Origin: Adiantum capillus-veneris
Lineage: Eukaryota > Streptophyta > Polypodiopsida > Polypodiales > Pteridaceae
Direction: 5' to 3'
Length of the DNA: 64,000 nt
Assembly: GCA_014529385.2 (NCBI GenBank)
Contig: CM043942.1
Location: 8,932,001-8,996,000, forward strand
Positions 11,442 to 22,457 of the stretch are shown here, in pieces. Numbering within the stretch: position 1 is the stretch's first letter; the number at the start of each line of letters is the position of its first letter. Under the pieces are notes generated by a model. It was given only the letters and a program-made list of their open reading frames with translations. It did not search any database and was not told where the DNA came from. The position numbers and the translations under genes were made by a program.

Positions 11442-12250
11442 AATCTCCTCTTGTTGAGCTTGAGAACTCTATAAGAAGGTTTGTTAGGCGGTGAACTTCC
11501 TGGAAGAAGTTCAATTGCATGGTCATCATTGCCTCGTTTATGAGGTAGCTCACAAGGGATGTCTTCAATAAAGACATCTTGAAACCCCTTGAGAAAATTG
11601 GATAACTCTAATTCCTTTTGATTGTGTATATTTTCTTTTGCTAAAACACTAGGTTCATTTTGAGAGTCTTTAACAAAAATCATGAACACAGAAATAGAGC
11701 TCTTTATTGACTTATTGAAAGCTTGTGTATGTACAATGGGTATGGTGTTACCCATTTCCTTAACATGTATGTGCATGTCTTTTTCCATGAACCTAAAGGA
11801 GATTCTCCTTTCAGGGAATTTAACATTGGCAGCCATGCGATCAAACCATGGTGCCCCTAGGATTACATCCTCATGCTTGAGAGGAAGATAAAGAAGTCCT
11901 CTTGTCCACATAGCTTTGGACATGGAGCCTCGATTCACGGATTAAGGGAGTGATTGAAGCTTCTTGCCCCTTGAAAGCACCGTTTGCGGGTAGGAAATCT
12001 CCCATCTCGTAAGCTTGTATGCCTAGCTTGGTGGCCAACTCTATGGATATGAGATTGTGAGTAGAACTAGGGTCAAAGAGAATAAAAGCATCATGTTCTC
12101 TTACCTTTCCCCAAGCATGGCATAGAGGGGATCCTTTGTGGTGAATTTCCTCCTCTTGGATTTTGACCAAGGTAGCTCTAGGAGTCTCATGGCGGGTGTT
12201 CTTTTGGGGACAAGCGCGGTACACATGCCCTTGCTCGCCGCACTTTGAAA
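11420..12250 (-). pseudogene. Element C protease and linker
   Basis: 12497-11871 contains ILFDPSSTHNLISIELATKL, a retropepsin active site with Asp kept but DSG changed to DPS. 11938-11420 then shows the C-terminal protease block VILGAPWFDRM and a linker (LSNFLKGFQDVFIEDIP) leading to RT. The two frames are offset, so there is a frameshift between the active site and the ILG block. Confidence 0.87.
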
Positions 12251-13583
12251 CAATGGTTATCCTTGCGATAACATTCAAGCTCTTTATTTTTGCCTTTATA
12301 AACCCCCTTCTCTTTAGCTTTGTTGGAATTGCCCTTAGGAGACTTTTGGACATTGTCCTTCCCCTTAGGCTCATTGGCACCCTGGTTTTTCGTGGGCTTA
12401 GAATTTCTTTTAGCCCCCGTTTAGAAATTGATTCGAGAAGCCACCATAGTATGGTGTATAACCACCGATATGGTGCGTGGCCTTTGGGAGTTGACATACT
12501 CCGCCATTACTTCCCAAAACTTGTCTACATATATGTGAATGGATTCATAGGAGACAGCTTCAAGCTTCGCCATTCGGTGAGTACTTTGTCTTTGGCATCG
12601 GTGGCCAAAAATTGCTTCATAATGGATGCTCTTAAAGCTTTCCATGTTCATGGAGCTTCACGTTGGCCCGTAGGCTAGACCACCATTGCCTGGTGGACTT
12701 TTGAAAGTGCATAGCTACATGGCGTAGCTTAGAGGACTCCATGAAGCCCTCATCTCCAAACGCCGCATTGAACTGTTGGATAAAGGCCAAGACTTTGTTT
12801 GTAGCACCAAAGGTGCCATCGTAGGTAAGGAAAGAGATGATTTTCCCTCCCTCTTTGAACTTCTTGAGTTTGGACGACCTCTTCCACGCGGCGTAGGATT
12901 TCCTATGGCCTCTTTTTTTTGATGGTTCAAAGGTTTCACGATCACTTTCTTCAGAAGGTGAAGAATTTGAGGAAGATGGAGAAGAGGGTGACCTCTTTCT
13001 CGCCTTGATCTTCTGTCTTCACCATCACTTTCATAAGAGGAAGACGATGAAGAAGAGGGTGTCCTCTTTCTAGCCTTTTTTTCTCTTGCTTTTTGTCATC
13101 CCTCTTTGAAGTAGGGTGTGGAGAAGTATGTGATGGTCTTATCCATTTTGGAGGTGATGGAGAGCTTTTAGCCCACCGTCTTCGTGGAGCCATCTCCGCC
13201 GAGGTGGCAGGAGACTCACTTATTTCTCGTTCCTTTGATGGGAACTCTTGAATTCTCCTTTGAGAAGGAGATGCGTCATCACGGAGGCAATTTTTGAGCC
13301 CTTCATATGGATCCTCTTCTTCTTCCAGAATCGAAGAGAAACCTCTTTTGGAAGTCTCACAAGGAGGCTTCCTAGGTGTTCTCTTATCATGGTGGGGAGC
13401 TTGGAGAATCCCATAAGCACGAAGCTGCCGTTGCACTTCACTTTGGAGGGATGGATTGCCCATGGCTTGTTGAAGCCTAGAAACAAGATAGTTAACAAGC
13501 ATCGGGGCATCATTAGTAGCCTGTTCATTAGCAAAATCAAAGTTATCAACATTAATTTCACTCTCTTTACTATTGTCAGCCAT
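12251..13583 (-). pseudogene. Element C gag
   Basis: Starts at ATG 13583 (MADNSKESEINVDNFDF) and is cut by frameshifts into at least three frames (13583-12951, 12945-12715, 12651-12421). The zinc knuckle is at about 12250: CGEQGHVYRACP has three ligands in frame, and the first Cys lies in the neighbouring frame because of one extra A. Much of the central part is Ser/Arg/Glu-rich. Confidence 0.85.
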
Positions 13584-13985
13584 TTTAACAACTTTTAGGT
13601 GTACTTTGACACTTCAAGACCTAGTTGCTACTCCTCTTTATCCCTTTAGAAAAAGCACTCAAGCTACTATACCCGTGTCTCGAATACCATTAATTGCAAG
13701 GAATAGAAGAGAGGGTTGTTCAACACGAAAACAACACCAGCTCCTGTCAAGCTTCTAATAGCTCAAGAGTGGTTAAGCCGTAGGCAAGCCTCGTAGGACT
13801 CCACTATTAAGACCATAGCTCTCGACGGTGATGCCCCGTTAACTGCACAAAGGCAGGCACACTGCAAGGCTGAAAAATCCCTATTCTACTTACTCACATG
13901 CAATTAATAATACCAACCATTTATAGCTAGCTTGAGGACCTCCCTTCTTGAGCAAGAAAAGAGAAACCTTGTGCTTTGATACCAA
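13584..13985 (-). promoter_or_regulatory. Element C leader and primer binding site
   Basis: The primer site TTGGTATCAAAGCAC (minus strand, 13985-13971) directly follows the LTR end and pairs with the initiator-Met tRNA 3' end with one change from the usual TATCAGAGC. The rest is a non-coding leader of about 390 bases up to the gag ATG. Confidence 0.85.
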
Positions 13986-14202
13986 TGTAACATTTAATGG
14001 CCTAGTAACTTGTGTGTAGCGGAAAATAGCATGAACATACTGAGCATTTCATTATAATCTATTCTTAATGAGAATAACAAGAGTGCTTGGGTGGAGAGAG
14101 CAACAAAAAAGCACAACACCTAGTTAGATAGCATGAACAATACTTCAAAAGAGAGAAAATTAAGAAATTGACAACAATTGAGGACCGGATTTGCATGGAG
14201 CC

Positions 14203-14677
14203 GATCCCACCCTCCCGGCTTTGTATTATGGTTTCTCCCATCAAGAGAGACATTTTACAATACAATTCTTTGTGTTCCTTCAATACTAGCTAGTGCAATG
14301 AAGATGAAAACTTCAAGCACAACACTTATCAAACACAACATCAATTCCCTCACTGTCTTAGACCCAAGACCTCACACACCTTCGAAGATGGTGAGAGCTA
14401 GTGGGGTACGAGAGTAGATTGAGAGGAAGAAGGAGTAGTCTTACGAGAAAGATCCCACCCTCCCGGATTTGTATTATGGTTTCTCCCATCAAGAGAGACA
14501 TTTTACAATACAATTCTTTGTGTTTCTTTAATACTAGCTAGTGCAATGAAGATGGAAACTTCAAGCACAACACTTATCAAACACAACATCAATTCCCTCA
14601 CACACCTTTGAAGATGGTGAGAGCTAGCGGGGTACGAGAGTAGATTGAGAGAAAGAAGGAGTAGTCTTACAAGAAAG
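14203..14677. repeat. Tandem duplication inside the element C 5' LTR
   Basis: Copies 14203-14450 and 14451-14677 both start GATCCCACCCTCCCGG. The second lacks about 21 bases around the GACCCAAGACCTC segment. The left LTR has one copy, so the duplication arose after insertion or in the template. Confidence 0.9.
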
Positions 14678-15631
14678 ATGTAAATCTCCTCACATAATCA
14701 CTCATATTAGCATAGCTTAGCTTAGTACTTAGCATGGTAGAGGAGATGAGCATGCATTGAAGCTTGGCTCTTGGTTGGATTTGCATCACAAAGCCAAGAG
14801 TTGTTAGTGTAGGCCTCCCTTCTCACAAGCTTGGAGTAGGTGATAAGCTTTCCATTAAAGCTTGAGAAGGAGAGAGAGAGTCTTCTTGCTTCACACATAG
14901 ATTGTCTGAGTGTGAGTCCATAATGACTTTGAAAAATCAGCCCCCTCTCTCTCTTGGTCGACCCCTCTTGCTATTTGCTCATGCAGAAACCCCATTGGAC
15001 CTTCCTAGGCTTAGCCAATAGGATTTGAGGAGCATAAGTGATAGCCTTCTGACATGTGTCCCCCTTTCCCCTTTTGTAAGAGCTTTTGCTAATTAATTAA
15101 TGCAACTAAACTCTCATTGGACCCCTTTGTCTCCTAGCCAATAGGAATCAGGCAAGCCATTAGGCTGCTGAATGCTCATTAGACCCGTTGGGAGACTGTC
15201 CAATAGTCTTCTAGAGAGCTTAATTCTTATTGGTTCTTTTATTAAGTGTTTTTTAATTAATTAAACTAGACTTACTCTAGCCTAATTCTCATTGGTCCAC
15301 CTCCAAGGCCATCCAATAGGATTTGAGTACACCTTGTGGGCATCTGGGCTAGGGAGCTGACATGTGTCCCTCTTTCCCCTTGTGTACAAAGGAAGCTTGT
15401 GTGTGTGTGTGTGTGTGTGTTTCTCTCTCATCTCTTACTTCTTGGGCTCACCCCCTCCTTTGTAGGGCTTGAGAAAGACTTTTGGGACACACACAAAGCA
15501 TCCAATTCCCCTAGGCTTTTGACCTTTGGACACAACCTTTGAATATTCGAACCTTAGCATTTTGGAAGTCTTAATGGGCTGAACCTTAGGGTCTTTTAAG
15601 CCCATTGTTGCACATTGATCTTTTGCAGATG

Positions 15632-15657
15632 CCCCCCCCCCCCCCCCCCCCCCCCCT
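15632..15657. repeat. C26 homopolymer
   Basis: Twenty-six consecutive C (G on the minus, element-sense strand), followed by two near-identical TTTGGATCCCTATT blocks. Such a G-run can form a quadruplex and is prone to assembly length error. Confidence 0.95.
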
Positions 15658-16033
15658 TTGGATCCCTATTTTCCCTCCTTTGGATCCCTATTGTGGCCGG
15701 TATGCTAGCTTAGCCAATATTCTAGCTTTTTTTCCCCTGGCACTTCCCTATATTAAATGATCAATTTAACATGAAAAAATCATTTAGGAGAATTAGATAT
15801 TGATTATCATGACAAAATGACAAAATAGCTAGTGCAATACTAGTGGAAACAGAGGCCGAAATGAGCCGGAATCAGAAATTTGAGCAGACTGAGCTCTTTG
15901 AGCTCACCTAGAATATTTGTTGACCTACGAACGCTTGCCAAAGCTCACAGGAATCGAAGAAAATGAGCAAGAATGTGCTAGAGTTGCTGGCGATTGAGCC
16001 CAAGAGGAGGATACAACCTGCTCCGATACCAAC

Positions 16034-16261
16034 TGTTGGAATTAGGGTTGTAGGAAAACACACAGAGCTTGGAGAAGATGAAGGAAGCTCAAGGCACACA
16101 ATAGAGAGTGTATTTCTTAGTGTGCATTGGAAATATTAGTTAGTCCTAGAGTGACAGGCATATATACAATGCACGGAGAAAAAACCTCCTAGTGAGGGAA
16201 AAAATGCACCGACGATCCTAAGTGTGTTCACACACATCAATACCACATGTATATGGTAACA
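16034..16261 (-). repeat. Family A LTR (5' LTR of the deletion derivative) and primer site
   Basis: 228 bases, minus-strand TGTTACCATATACATG to CCTAATTCCAACA. Immediately inside lies the primer site (minus-strand TTGGTATCGGAGCAGG, 16031-16016) for initiator-Met tRNA with one change. A leader matching 18334-18560 follows down to 15815. Confidence 0.9.
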
Positions 16262-16264
16262 ATT

Positions 16265-16700
16265 TCCTGGGGAGTTGTTTGAACCCTTTGGATGGAAAAA
16301 AGTAATGGCGACTCTAGATGTTTACATGAATGAGGTGACTACCACAGTCTTTTATGACAAAGATGGTTAGAATATAATTCTCGTCCAGATGGTAAATGCT
16401 ATCTTGACATCATAAGAGGAAACTGAAACAATAGAAACCAACAAAATAATCAATTACAAACAAATAGTGGATGAAGGTTTTGTTTGAGATCTCAATGACG
16501 GTGACGATGCCGAATTTCATGATTCAAGGAGTGATGATTTGGGAAATGATACTTACGAAGATCTCTCCAGTGGCTCAAAAAACAAAAATGTGCCAAAACA
16601 AGATGAGCCAATCTTGTACGAGTTTCCTAACAAACAAATGCTCGGAGACAAAAGAGATATCAAATGAGACAAATAAGAAAACAACATTTGTTTTTTGAGA
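16265..16700 (+). pseudogene. Fragment of a family D gag-protease polyprotein
   Basis: Interrupted frames read FEPFGWKKVMATLDV, FYDKDG, then DDAEFHDSRSDDLGND and PILYEFPNKQ. These follow the order of element D near 46320-46660 (LEPLEWTHILATLDV, FCDKDGYDVV, FHDIPDHPEW, FYDFPNQ). Identity is low and there are several stops, so this is an old copy or a diverged relative. Its continuation to about 16860 is not recognised. Confidence 0.6.
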
Positions 16701-16932
16701 AACCAGTGGTTGAAACCCGCAAAAAGTCTCCATGCCCCATCCAAGCGGCTTCACTAAGTATTGAAATTATGTTAGTGCTAGACAACTATGATGCAGATGT
16801 TCGATCGCAGCGACCCACAGACACAGAGATGATTGTTGATTATTGATTTATGATTGTTCTTTTATGCATCTTCTAGTATAGGCTTACTCCATTGGATTGA
16901 CAAACCAATGCATCTCCATGCCCCATCTAGGT

Positions 16933-17605
16933 TGTTGAAGTTAGGGTTGCAAGAATGCACATACAACTTGACGATGGAGAAGAAACTCAAGGCACGTGAC
17001 TGAGAATGTATTACTTGGTGTGCAAATACAAGATGAGATAGCCCTAGAGTTATAGGTGTATATACAAATCATGGAGCTCTTATTGAGGAAGAATTTACCT
17101 TGATGATTCTAAGTGTGTTTACACACATCATTATCATATACATGATAACAAATCAAATAAAATCCCCCTTGGGAGTGATGCAGTGAATGAGAGTTGGCAC
17201 ATAAAGTATAGGAAAGTGTCATTCAGTATGGACAGGATCAGTCCACAAAGGGAAGCAAGCCTAAAGCTTTACAAAAAGCTTCAAACTTCTCATGTGGCAT
17301 TGACTTTGTGAACACATCTACAAGGTTGTGCTCAAGCTAATCTCTCCAGATGAGAGTCTCTCCTTGAAATAATGTTAATCCACCTCAATGTTCTTTGTGA
17401 GAGCATGAAAGATTGGGTTCCTCACAATTACCAATGCACTCTGATTGTCAATGTAGATAAGAGGGCTCTAACTCCCAAATCATCCATAAGTCATCTGAGC
17501 CACACACAATCAAATGTAGTTGTGAAAGCTACCCTATACTCAACCTCACAACTAGAGGTGGCCACAATAGGTTGCTTTTAATCAACTTTGATATGCATGA
17601 AAATT
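16933..17605 (-). pseudogene. Old family A copia end: LTR and RNase H remnant
   Basis: 16933-17150 is a diverged family A LTR (minus-strand TGTTATCATGTATATG to AACTTCAACA), preceded by a purine tract, and 17151-17605 matches the RNase H end of family A read on the minus strand (compare 28130-28530). More diverged from the other copies than they are from each other, so it is an older insertion. It abuts element F. Confidence 0.82.
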
Positions 17606-17640
17606 TGATCAAATACTCTATTGCCTTTGGATTAAATAAT

Positions 17641-18106
17641 AGAAAATAAGGCCACTAACCAAGTTTCCAATAGGACGTGATGACCCACATTTGTGAAGTG
17701 TTTAGACACAACCTCAAAGAACATAGCTTGGAGGTAACACTTACACTACTCTCTTGCATTAGATTCTTCTTTATGAGTCCTATGTAGTTACCCAATGTAA
17801 CCCATACTAAACTCCATGATGAGAATACATGCTCTATTGAGTAAAAGATTCAGGTTACGAGGATGTCTACTGGGGTAAGCCTTTAGCTTATAGTTATAAT
17901 GAGAACAATCTCTAGCAGGCTAAACATTCACCATTATGTGCATAGTCACACTTTCCCCATAAAACCATATAGCCTCAGACATGCTACACATTATAACCAC
18001 ATGCTACTTATTGTAGCCCACATGCTACTTATTTTAGCCCACATGCTACTTGCCCTTCATAACAAGTGGTGTGTATCCCACTCATCCTTTATTTCAATTC
18101 CATCTT
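17641..18106 (+). repeat. Element F LTR 1, left part
   Basis: Aligns with 30150-30620 (shared blocks such as GGGGTAAGCCTTTAGCTT and ATTATGTGCATA). Interrupted at 18106 by the family A insertion and resumes at 28821. Contains short tandem blocks based on CACATGCTACTT near 18000-18050. Confidence 0.8.
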
Positions 18107-18333
18107 TGTTACCATATACATGTGGTAGTGATGTGTGTGAACACACTAGGACCGCCGGGGCATTTTTTCCCTCTTTAGGAGGTTTTTTCCCCCGAGCATT
18201 TTATATACGTCCATCACTCTAGGGCTATCTATCTTTCCATTGCACACTAAGTAATACACTCTCTATTGTGTACCTTGAGCTTCCTTCATCTTCTCCAAGC
18301 TGTGTGTGTTTCGCTGCAACCCTAATTCCAACA
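18107..18333 (+). repeat. Element A 5' LTR
   Basis: 227 bases, TGTTACCATATACATG to CCTAATTCCAACA. A TATATA box lies at 18202-18207, and the run ending GTGTACC may mark the R region. Confidence 0.95.
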
Positions 18334-18335
18334 AT

Positions 18336-18350
18336 TGGTATCAGAGTAGG
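18336..18350 (+). promoter_or_regulatory. Element A primer binding site (initiator-Met tRNA)
   Basis: TTGGTATCAGAGTAGG two bases after the LTR. One C-to-T change from the standard TGGTATCAGAGC. The 62306 copy keeps the standard form. Confidence 0.92.
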
Positions 18351-18693
18351 TTACGTCCTCCTGGGCTTACTCGCCAACTGCTCCAGCACATGCCTGCTCA
18401 CTTTCTTTGATTATAGTGAGGTTTGGCGAGCGTTCGCAGGTTGACAAATATTTGGGGACAGCTCGTAGAGCTTGGTCTACTCATATTTTTGATTTGGGCT
18501 CATTTCAGCCTCCGTTTCCACTACAGGCAATACTGCATAGGCTATTTCATCATTTTATGCAAAATTTTTGTCAGTGCCGTTTTTTGCATGACAGGCGCCT
18601 TATAGTCTTCTACGGTTTGTGCTATATAGCAGGTGTTGTTCCCACTCCGTTTCCTATTTTCGGGCAGTTTTCACATCAGGTGCAACAATTACC

Positions 18694-19520
18694 ATGGCTG
18701 ACAACAACAACACAGATGTGTTCAAGATGTTTGCTATCGAGGACAGATTGGATGGGGAAAACTACCCTATGTGGGCTTATATAATGCAACATGTTCTTGT
18801 GTCAAAGGGCATCTGGAACATTATGTAGGGCATTGATGTACGTCCTGGTTCTGAGGATGTAGGCGATGTTGAGGATGTTGCAGGTCTTGCTGCATGGATT
18901 GCTGCTGTTAGAGTTGTTTTGCCTACGGCAGAACAAGCTCGTTGGGATGTAAAGGATGCGCAGGCTCATGCATTGATTGCGTTGTCTGTGAAGCGCACCA
19001 TTGTTCCTCGCATCCGTTCAACAAAATCTGCAAAACAAGCTTGGGATATTCTAGCAAGTCTTTACGCAAGCCGCAGTGAGGCTAAAATTGCTTTGTTGCG
19101 TAAAGAGTTGGAGTCGAAGATTATGCATGAGGAAGATGATATGGACACTTTCCTTGCTAGTGTCAAGGATATCAATGAGCAACTTATTTCTGCAGGTGAA
19201 GTCATTTCAGACAGTTCCCTTGTGCAGACTGTTCTTGATGCCTTACTAGATTCCTACCAGACTTTTGCTAGTACTTGGAGACTGATGACCCAAGGAAATC
19301 TTGAAGTTGTCAAGTTTGATGCATTATGCACATTGCTGTTGCAAGAGTAACTTTCTAGAAAAAACAGGACTAGGCAGCGTGCAGTTGAATAGGCTTTTAT
19401 TGCTTCTCAAAGAAAGGGTGGTAACAGTAATGCGGCCACTTCTTATGGTTTTGCTACAAGTGGCAAAAATTCTGTTCCTAATGCTTCTACTGGCAGCAAT
19501 TCGTCTAGAAATTCTAGTGA
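18694..19520 (+). pseudogene. Element A gag
   Basis: The ATG at 18694 (MADNNNTDVFKMF) is shared with the copies at 7114 (minus) and 62596, so it is the family start. The copia gag region (UBN2-type) runs through NYPMWAYIMQHVLVSKGIWN and LLRKELESKIMHEEDDMDTF to DSLVQTVLDALLDSY-like sequence near 19250. Broken by TAG at 18826-18828, TAA at 19348-19350 and TAG near 19389. Gag would form the virus-like particle. Confidence 0.9.
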
Positions 19521-20040
19521 TAAGGGCAAAAAGAAGATGCGTTGCCATTATTGTAAAGCTAATGATCACTTGATCAAGTCGTGTCCTAAGTTGAAGACCA
19601 AAGAGGCTAAGAAGAAAGAGGGTGGTTCCATTGCAAATGCTAGTTCCACTACAAATGCAGCCATTGTTGAGTCTTCTATGAAAGGAGACTGTAATGCTAA
19701 TGTTGATGCAGAATGGGCTTTTAGTGCAGAGTGCACCTACAATCCTGCTGTCCATGATGCACGCTTGTCAGTTGCTGCGGATTCACATGTGTGGTATTTT
19801 GACAGTGGTGCTACAAAGCACATTACCTCACATCGTGAATTGTTTACCTCTCTCGAGTCTGTTCCTCATGGGAATTCAGTCACTTGTGCCAACAATGCCT
19901 CTTATCCAGTTCAGGGAGTTGGAAAGATTCTGCTTACTGCTGCTAATGGCAGTTCTTTCACACTTGCTGATGCACTTTATGTACCTAGGATCAAGAAGAA
20001 TCTCTTGTTTGTATCGCACTTGCTAGACTTGGACTTGTAG
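19521..20040 (+). pseudogene. Element A zinc knuckle and protease
   Basis: CHYCKANDHLIKSC (about 19543-19584) is an intact CX2CX4HX4C knuckle. The protease active site is in WYFDSGATKHITSH (about 19794-19833). The frame is lost near 20015, after LYVPRIKKNLLF. Confidence 0.9.
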
Positions 20041-21038
20041 TCAAATTTGTGGATGACAAATGTATAGTTCATGATCTCAGTTTTGGTGATGAAATTGTTG
20101 CATCTGACCTTTTGAGCCATGGGCTGTATAAGCTCACTTTGTATGACAAGTGTAAACAAAATTTTGCAAATGCTGTGGAAGATTTAAGGGCTATTTCAGA
20201 TGCAAAACTTTGGCATGCACGTTTTGGTCATCTGAATTTTGCCAGTTTGTTGCGTCATGTTTGTGAAGGCTGTATTTTGGGTAAGATGAAGCGTTCTAAG
20301 TTTCCAAAGGATGGTTCAGTTCGGGCCACATGCAGGTTGTAGCTTGTGCATAGTGATGTTTGTGGGCCCATGGAAACTCCGTCCTTGGGCAATTACCTGT
20401 ACTTTGTGACTTTCATTGATGATTACTCCACGCATGCATGGGTATTTCCGCTTAAAGCAAAGTCCGAAGTTTTTATGTGCTTCAAAAAATTTCTGGCTAT
20501 GGCTGAAAATGTCTCAAAATGTACTATGGGCACCCTTCGTTCCGATCGAGGGGGGTAGTATATGTCTCATGTATTTAATGCATTTCTGGCTAGTCATGGG
20601 ACTTATACACCTCAGCAAAATGGTGTTGCTGAGAGGAAAAATAGGTCACTTACAAAAATGGCACGATGTATGGTCAAAAGTCAAGCTTTGCCGTATTCTT
20701 TTTGGCTTGAGGCCATCATGTGTGCCACTTATGTACTTAACACGTGTCCTACTAAAGCTTTGCAGTCTATTACTCCATATGAAGCATGGCATGATAGAAA
20801 GCCTTCTAATGAGCACATGCATGTTTTTGGCTATTTGGCATATGCTTTGGTGCCACAAACACAACGCATAAAATTGGATGATAAGGCTGTCAAATGTATT
20901 TTTGTTGGTTATAGTGCTGAAAGAAAAGGTTACAGGTTGTATCATCCGCAAACAAAACGTATTCTGGTTTCACGAGATGTAGTGTTGCGGAATATTCTGT
21001 TCAGCCCTTGCTGTCATATACTAGAGACAGTAATGTAA
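20041..21038 (+). pseudogene. Element A integrase
   Basis: Zinc module LWHARFGHLNF with CEGCILGK (about 20205-20290). Core: LVHSDVCGP and TFIDDYS (first Asp), TLRSDRGG (second Asp, followed by TAG near 20557) and QQNGVAERKNR (catalytic Glu). Then the FGYLAYALVPQTQR block and a C-terminal part to 21038. A stop after RL at about 20340 and the TAG at 20557 break it. One residue of the first block differs from the usual W in D-x-W-G-P (C here). Confidence 0.9.
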
Positions 21039-21159
21039 GCTCACAGGACATTTATGACACTTTGTTGCCTCTTTTCAGTGGTGGAAATACGAATGTAATT
21101 TCCAGTGAGGCAAATGTACAACCTATGGGGGTTTCTAAAAATGTTATAGATCAGCCTAT

Positions 21160-22457
21160 TACTGATGCAGATGTACATGATGTACTTTGATGAGGAAAGG
21201 GCTGAAAATGAGCAGGCTAGAGGTATGCCAAAATGGCTGGTGCACACTTTGCGTGACAGTAAATTGGATGCACCTTTGTCTAGTCATACTCGTTCACACT
21301 CTCGCCATGCATCTTATCCATCAGATAGTTATGCTTTGGCTATGTCTAGTTTACATAATGTTGAGAAGCCTCTATCTTTTGATGAAGCACAAAATTCAAA
21401 AATTGGATGGCTGCCATGCAATCAGAATATGATGCACTTATAGAAATGACACATGGACTTTATGTGATTTTCCTCCTGGCAAAAAGGCCATTGGTACGAA
21501 GTGGGTTTACAAGTTGAAACGCAAACCGGATGGTGAGATCGATCGCCATAAGGCTCAACTTGTTGCAAAGGGTTATGCACAGCAAAAAGGCATAGATTAT
21601 GAAGAGAATTTTTCTCCCACTTGTCGTATGACTACTGTGCGTTTTCTATGTGCATTGGCAGCTCATTTTGGTTGGGATGTACATCAATCATACATTGTTA
21701 CTGCTTTCTTGAATGGTGACATATTTGAGGAAGTTTATGTAACGCAGCCTCGCGGTTTTGTCATAAAAGGACAAGAGGACAAAGTGTAGAAATGTAGGAA
21801 GGATTTGTATGGGTTGAAGCAATCTCCTCGTGCTTGGTATGAGAAAGCTGACACTCATTTGGTTAGACGAGGCTTTCGTAATAGTCTAACAGAAATCACA
21901 TTGTATGTAAAGCATGAGGGTGATGTACTTCTCATTGTGGTTCTTTATGTTGATGATTTGCTGATCACTGGACCAAATGAGAGACATATTGATGAATTTA
22001 AGACTGATTTGAATGCTACTTTCAAGATGAAAGATTTGGGGCTGTTGCATCATTACTTGGGTATACAGTTTAAGCAGTGTGATGGTGGTATTGCCTTGTG
22101 TCAGAAAAGTTACATAGAGACATTGCTATGTAAGTTTGGACTTGAGGATTGCAAACCTATTGCCACTCCCATGGAAACAGGTTTGAAGTTGAGGCTACAT
22201 GATGCTGGCGATCCTGCTGATGTCACTCTTTACCAAACTATTGTTGGCTGCCTCATTTATGTATACAACATGAGGCCAGATATTCAGTTTGCAGTCTCAC
22301 ATGTCAGCAGATTCATGCATAGCCCAGGGTCTAAGCATTGGCAGGCTCTTAAGAGGATTTTTCGCTACCTTAGTGGCACTTTACATCTTGGCTTGTTTTA
22401 TCCCAAGGGGGGATCATTGCCGCCAGACTTACATGCTTTTTCGGACTCAGATTGGGC
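21160..22457 (+). pseudogene. Element A reverse transcriptase and RNase H N-terminal half
   Basis: RT blocks in order: KLKRKPDGEIDRHKAQLVAK (about 21510-21570), GWDVHQSYIVTAFLNGD with the first catalytic Asp replaced or shifted (usual Q-x-D-V-x-x-A-F), LYGLKQSPRAWYEK, and YVDDLLITGP (about 21945-21975). Then YVYNMRPDIQFAVSHVSRFM and the start of RNase H (DLHAFSDSDWA), where element B cuts at 22457. A TAG at about 21787 splits RT. The rest of RNase H is at 28069. Confidence 0.92.

Larger units (their letters stand above)
7261..15814 (-). mobile_element. Ty3/gypsy chromovirus, element C
   Basis: About 8.55 kb inserted in the leader of the family A derivative. AAATG flanks both sides (7256-7260 and 15815-15819), and the family A leader is continuous across the insertion. 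On the minus strand the order is LTR, primer site (TTGGTATCAAAGC), gag, protease, RT, RNase H, integrase, chromodomain, LTR. Every coding block carries frameshifts or stops. The left LTR lacks the first ~0.35 kb seen in the right one, so one end was rearranged after insertion. Confidence 0.88.
13986..15814 (-). repeat. Element C 5' LTR (right), long form
   Basis: On the minus strand begins TGTCATGATAATC and ends GTTACA beside the primer site: TG...CA ends with AAATG duplicated outside. About 1.83 kb, including an internal 248-base tandem duplication and a C26 run. The first ~365 bases (15449-15814) have no counterpart at 8518 onward. A purine run (minus-strand AAAGGAGGGGG) lies at 15449-15460, so an alternative is that the LTR proper starts there at TGAGCCC and the remainder is other element sequence. 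Confidence 0.72.
5747..16261 (-). mobile_element. Family A copia deletion derivative (minus strand), split by element C
   Basis: Bounded by two family A LTRs (16034-16261 is the 5' LTR, 5747-5960 the 3' LTR in element orientation). Its leader and primer site lie at 15815-16033, the leader resumes at 7260, and then gag (7114-6755) jumps directly into the end of RT at about 6752 and RNase H (to 5990). Most of gag, protease, integrase and RT is gone. The bases outside the ends (GAACT at 5742-5746, ATTTC at 16262-16266) do not form a target duplication, so rearrangement or recombination with another copy is likely. Confidence 0.85.

Noticed and set aside
5742-16266. Target duplication around the minus-strand family A copy
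   Set aside because: GAACT and ATTTC do not match, and the flanks belong to unrelated sequences (a LINE tail and a D fragment).
16700-16860. Continuation of the D-family fragment (VVETRKKSPCPIQAASLS)
   Set aside because: No counterpart found in element D; too short to assign.
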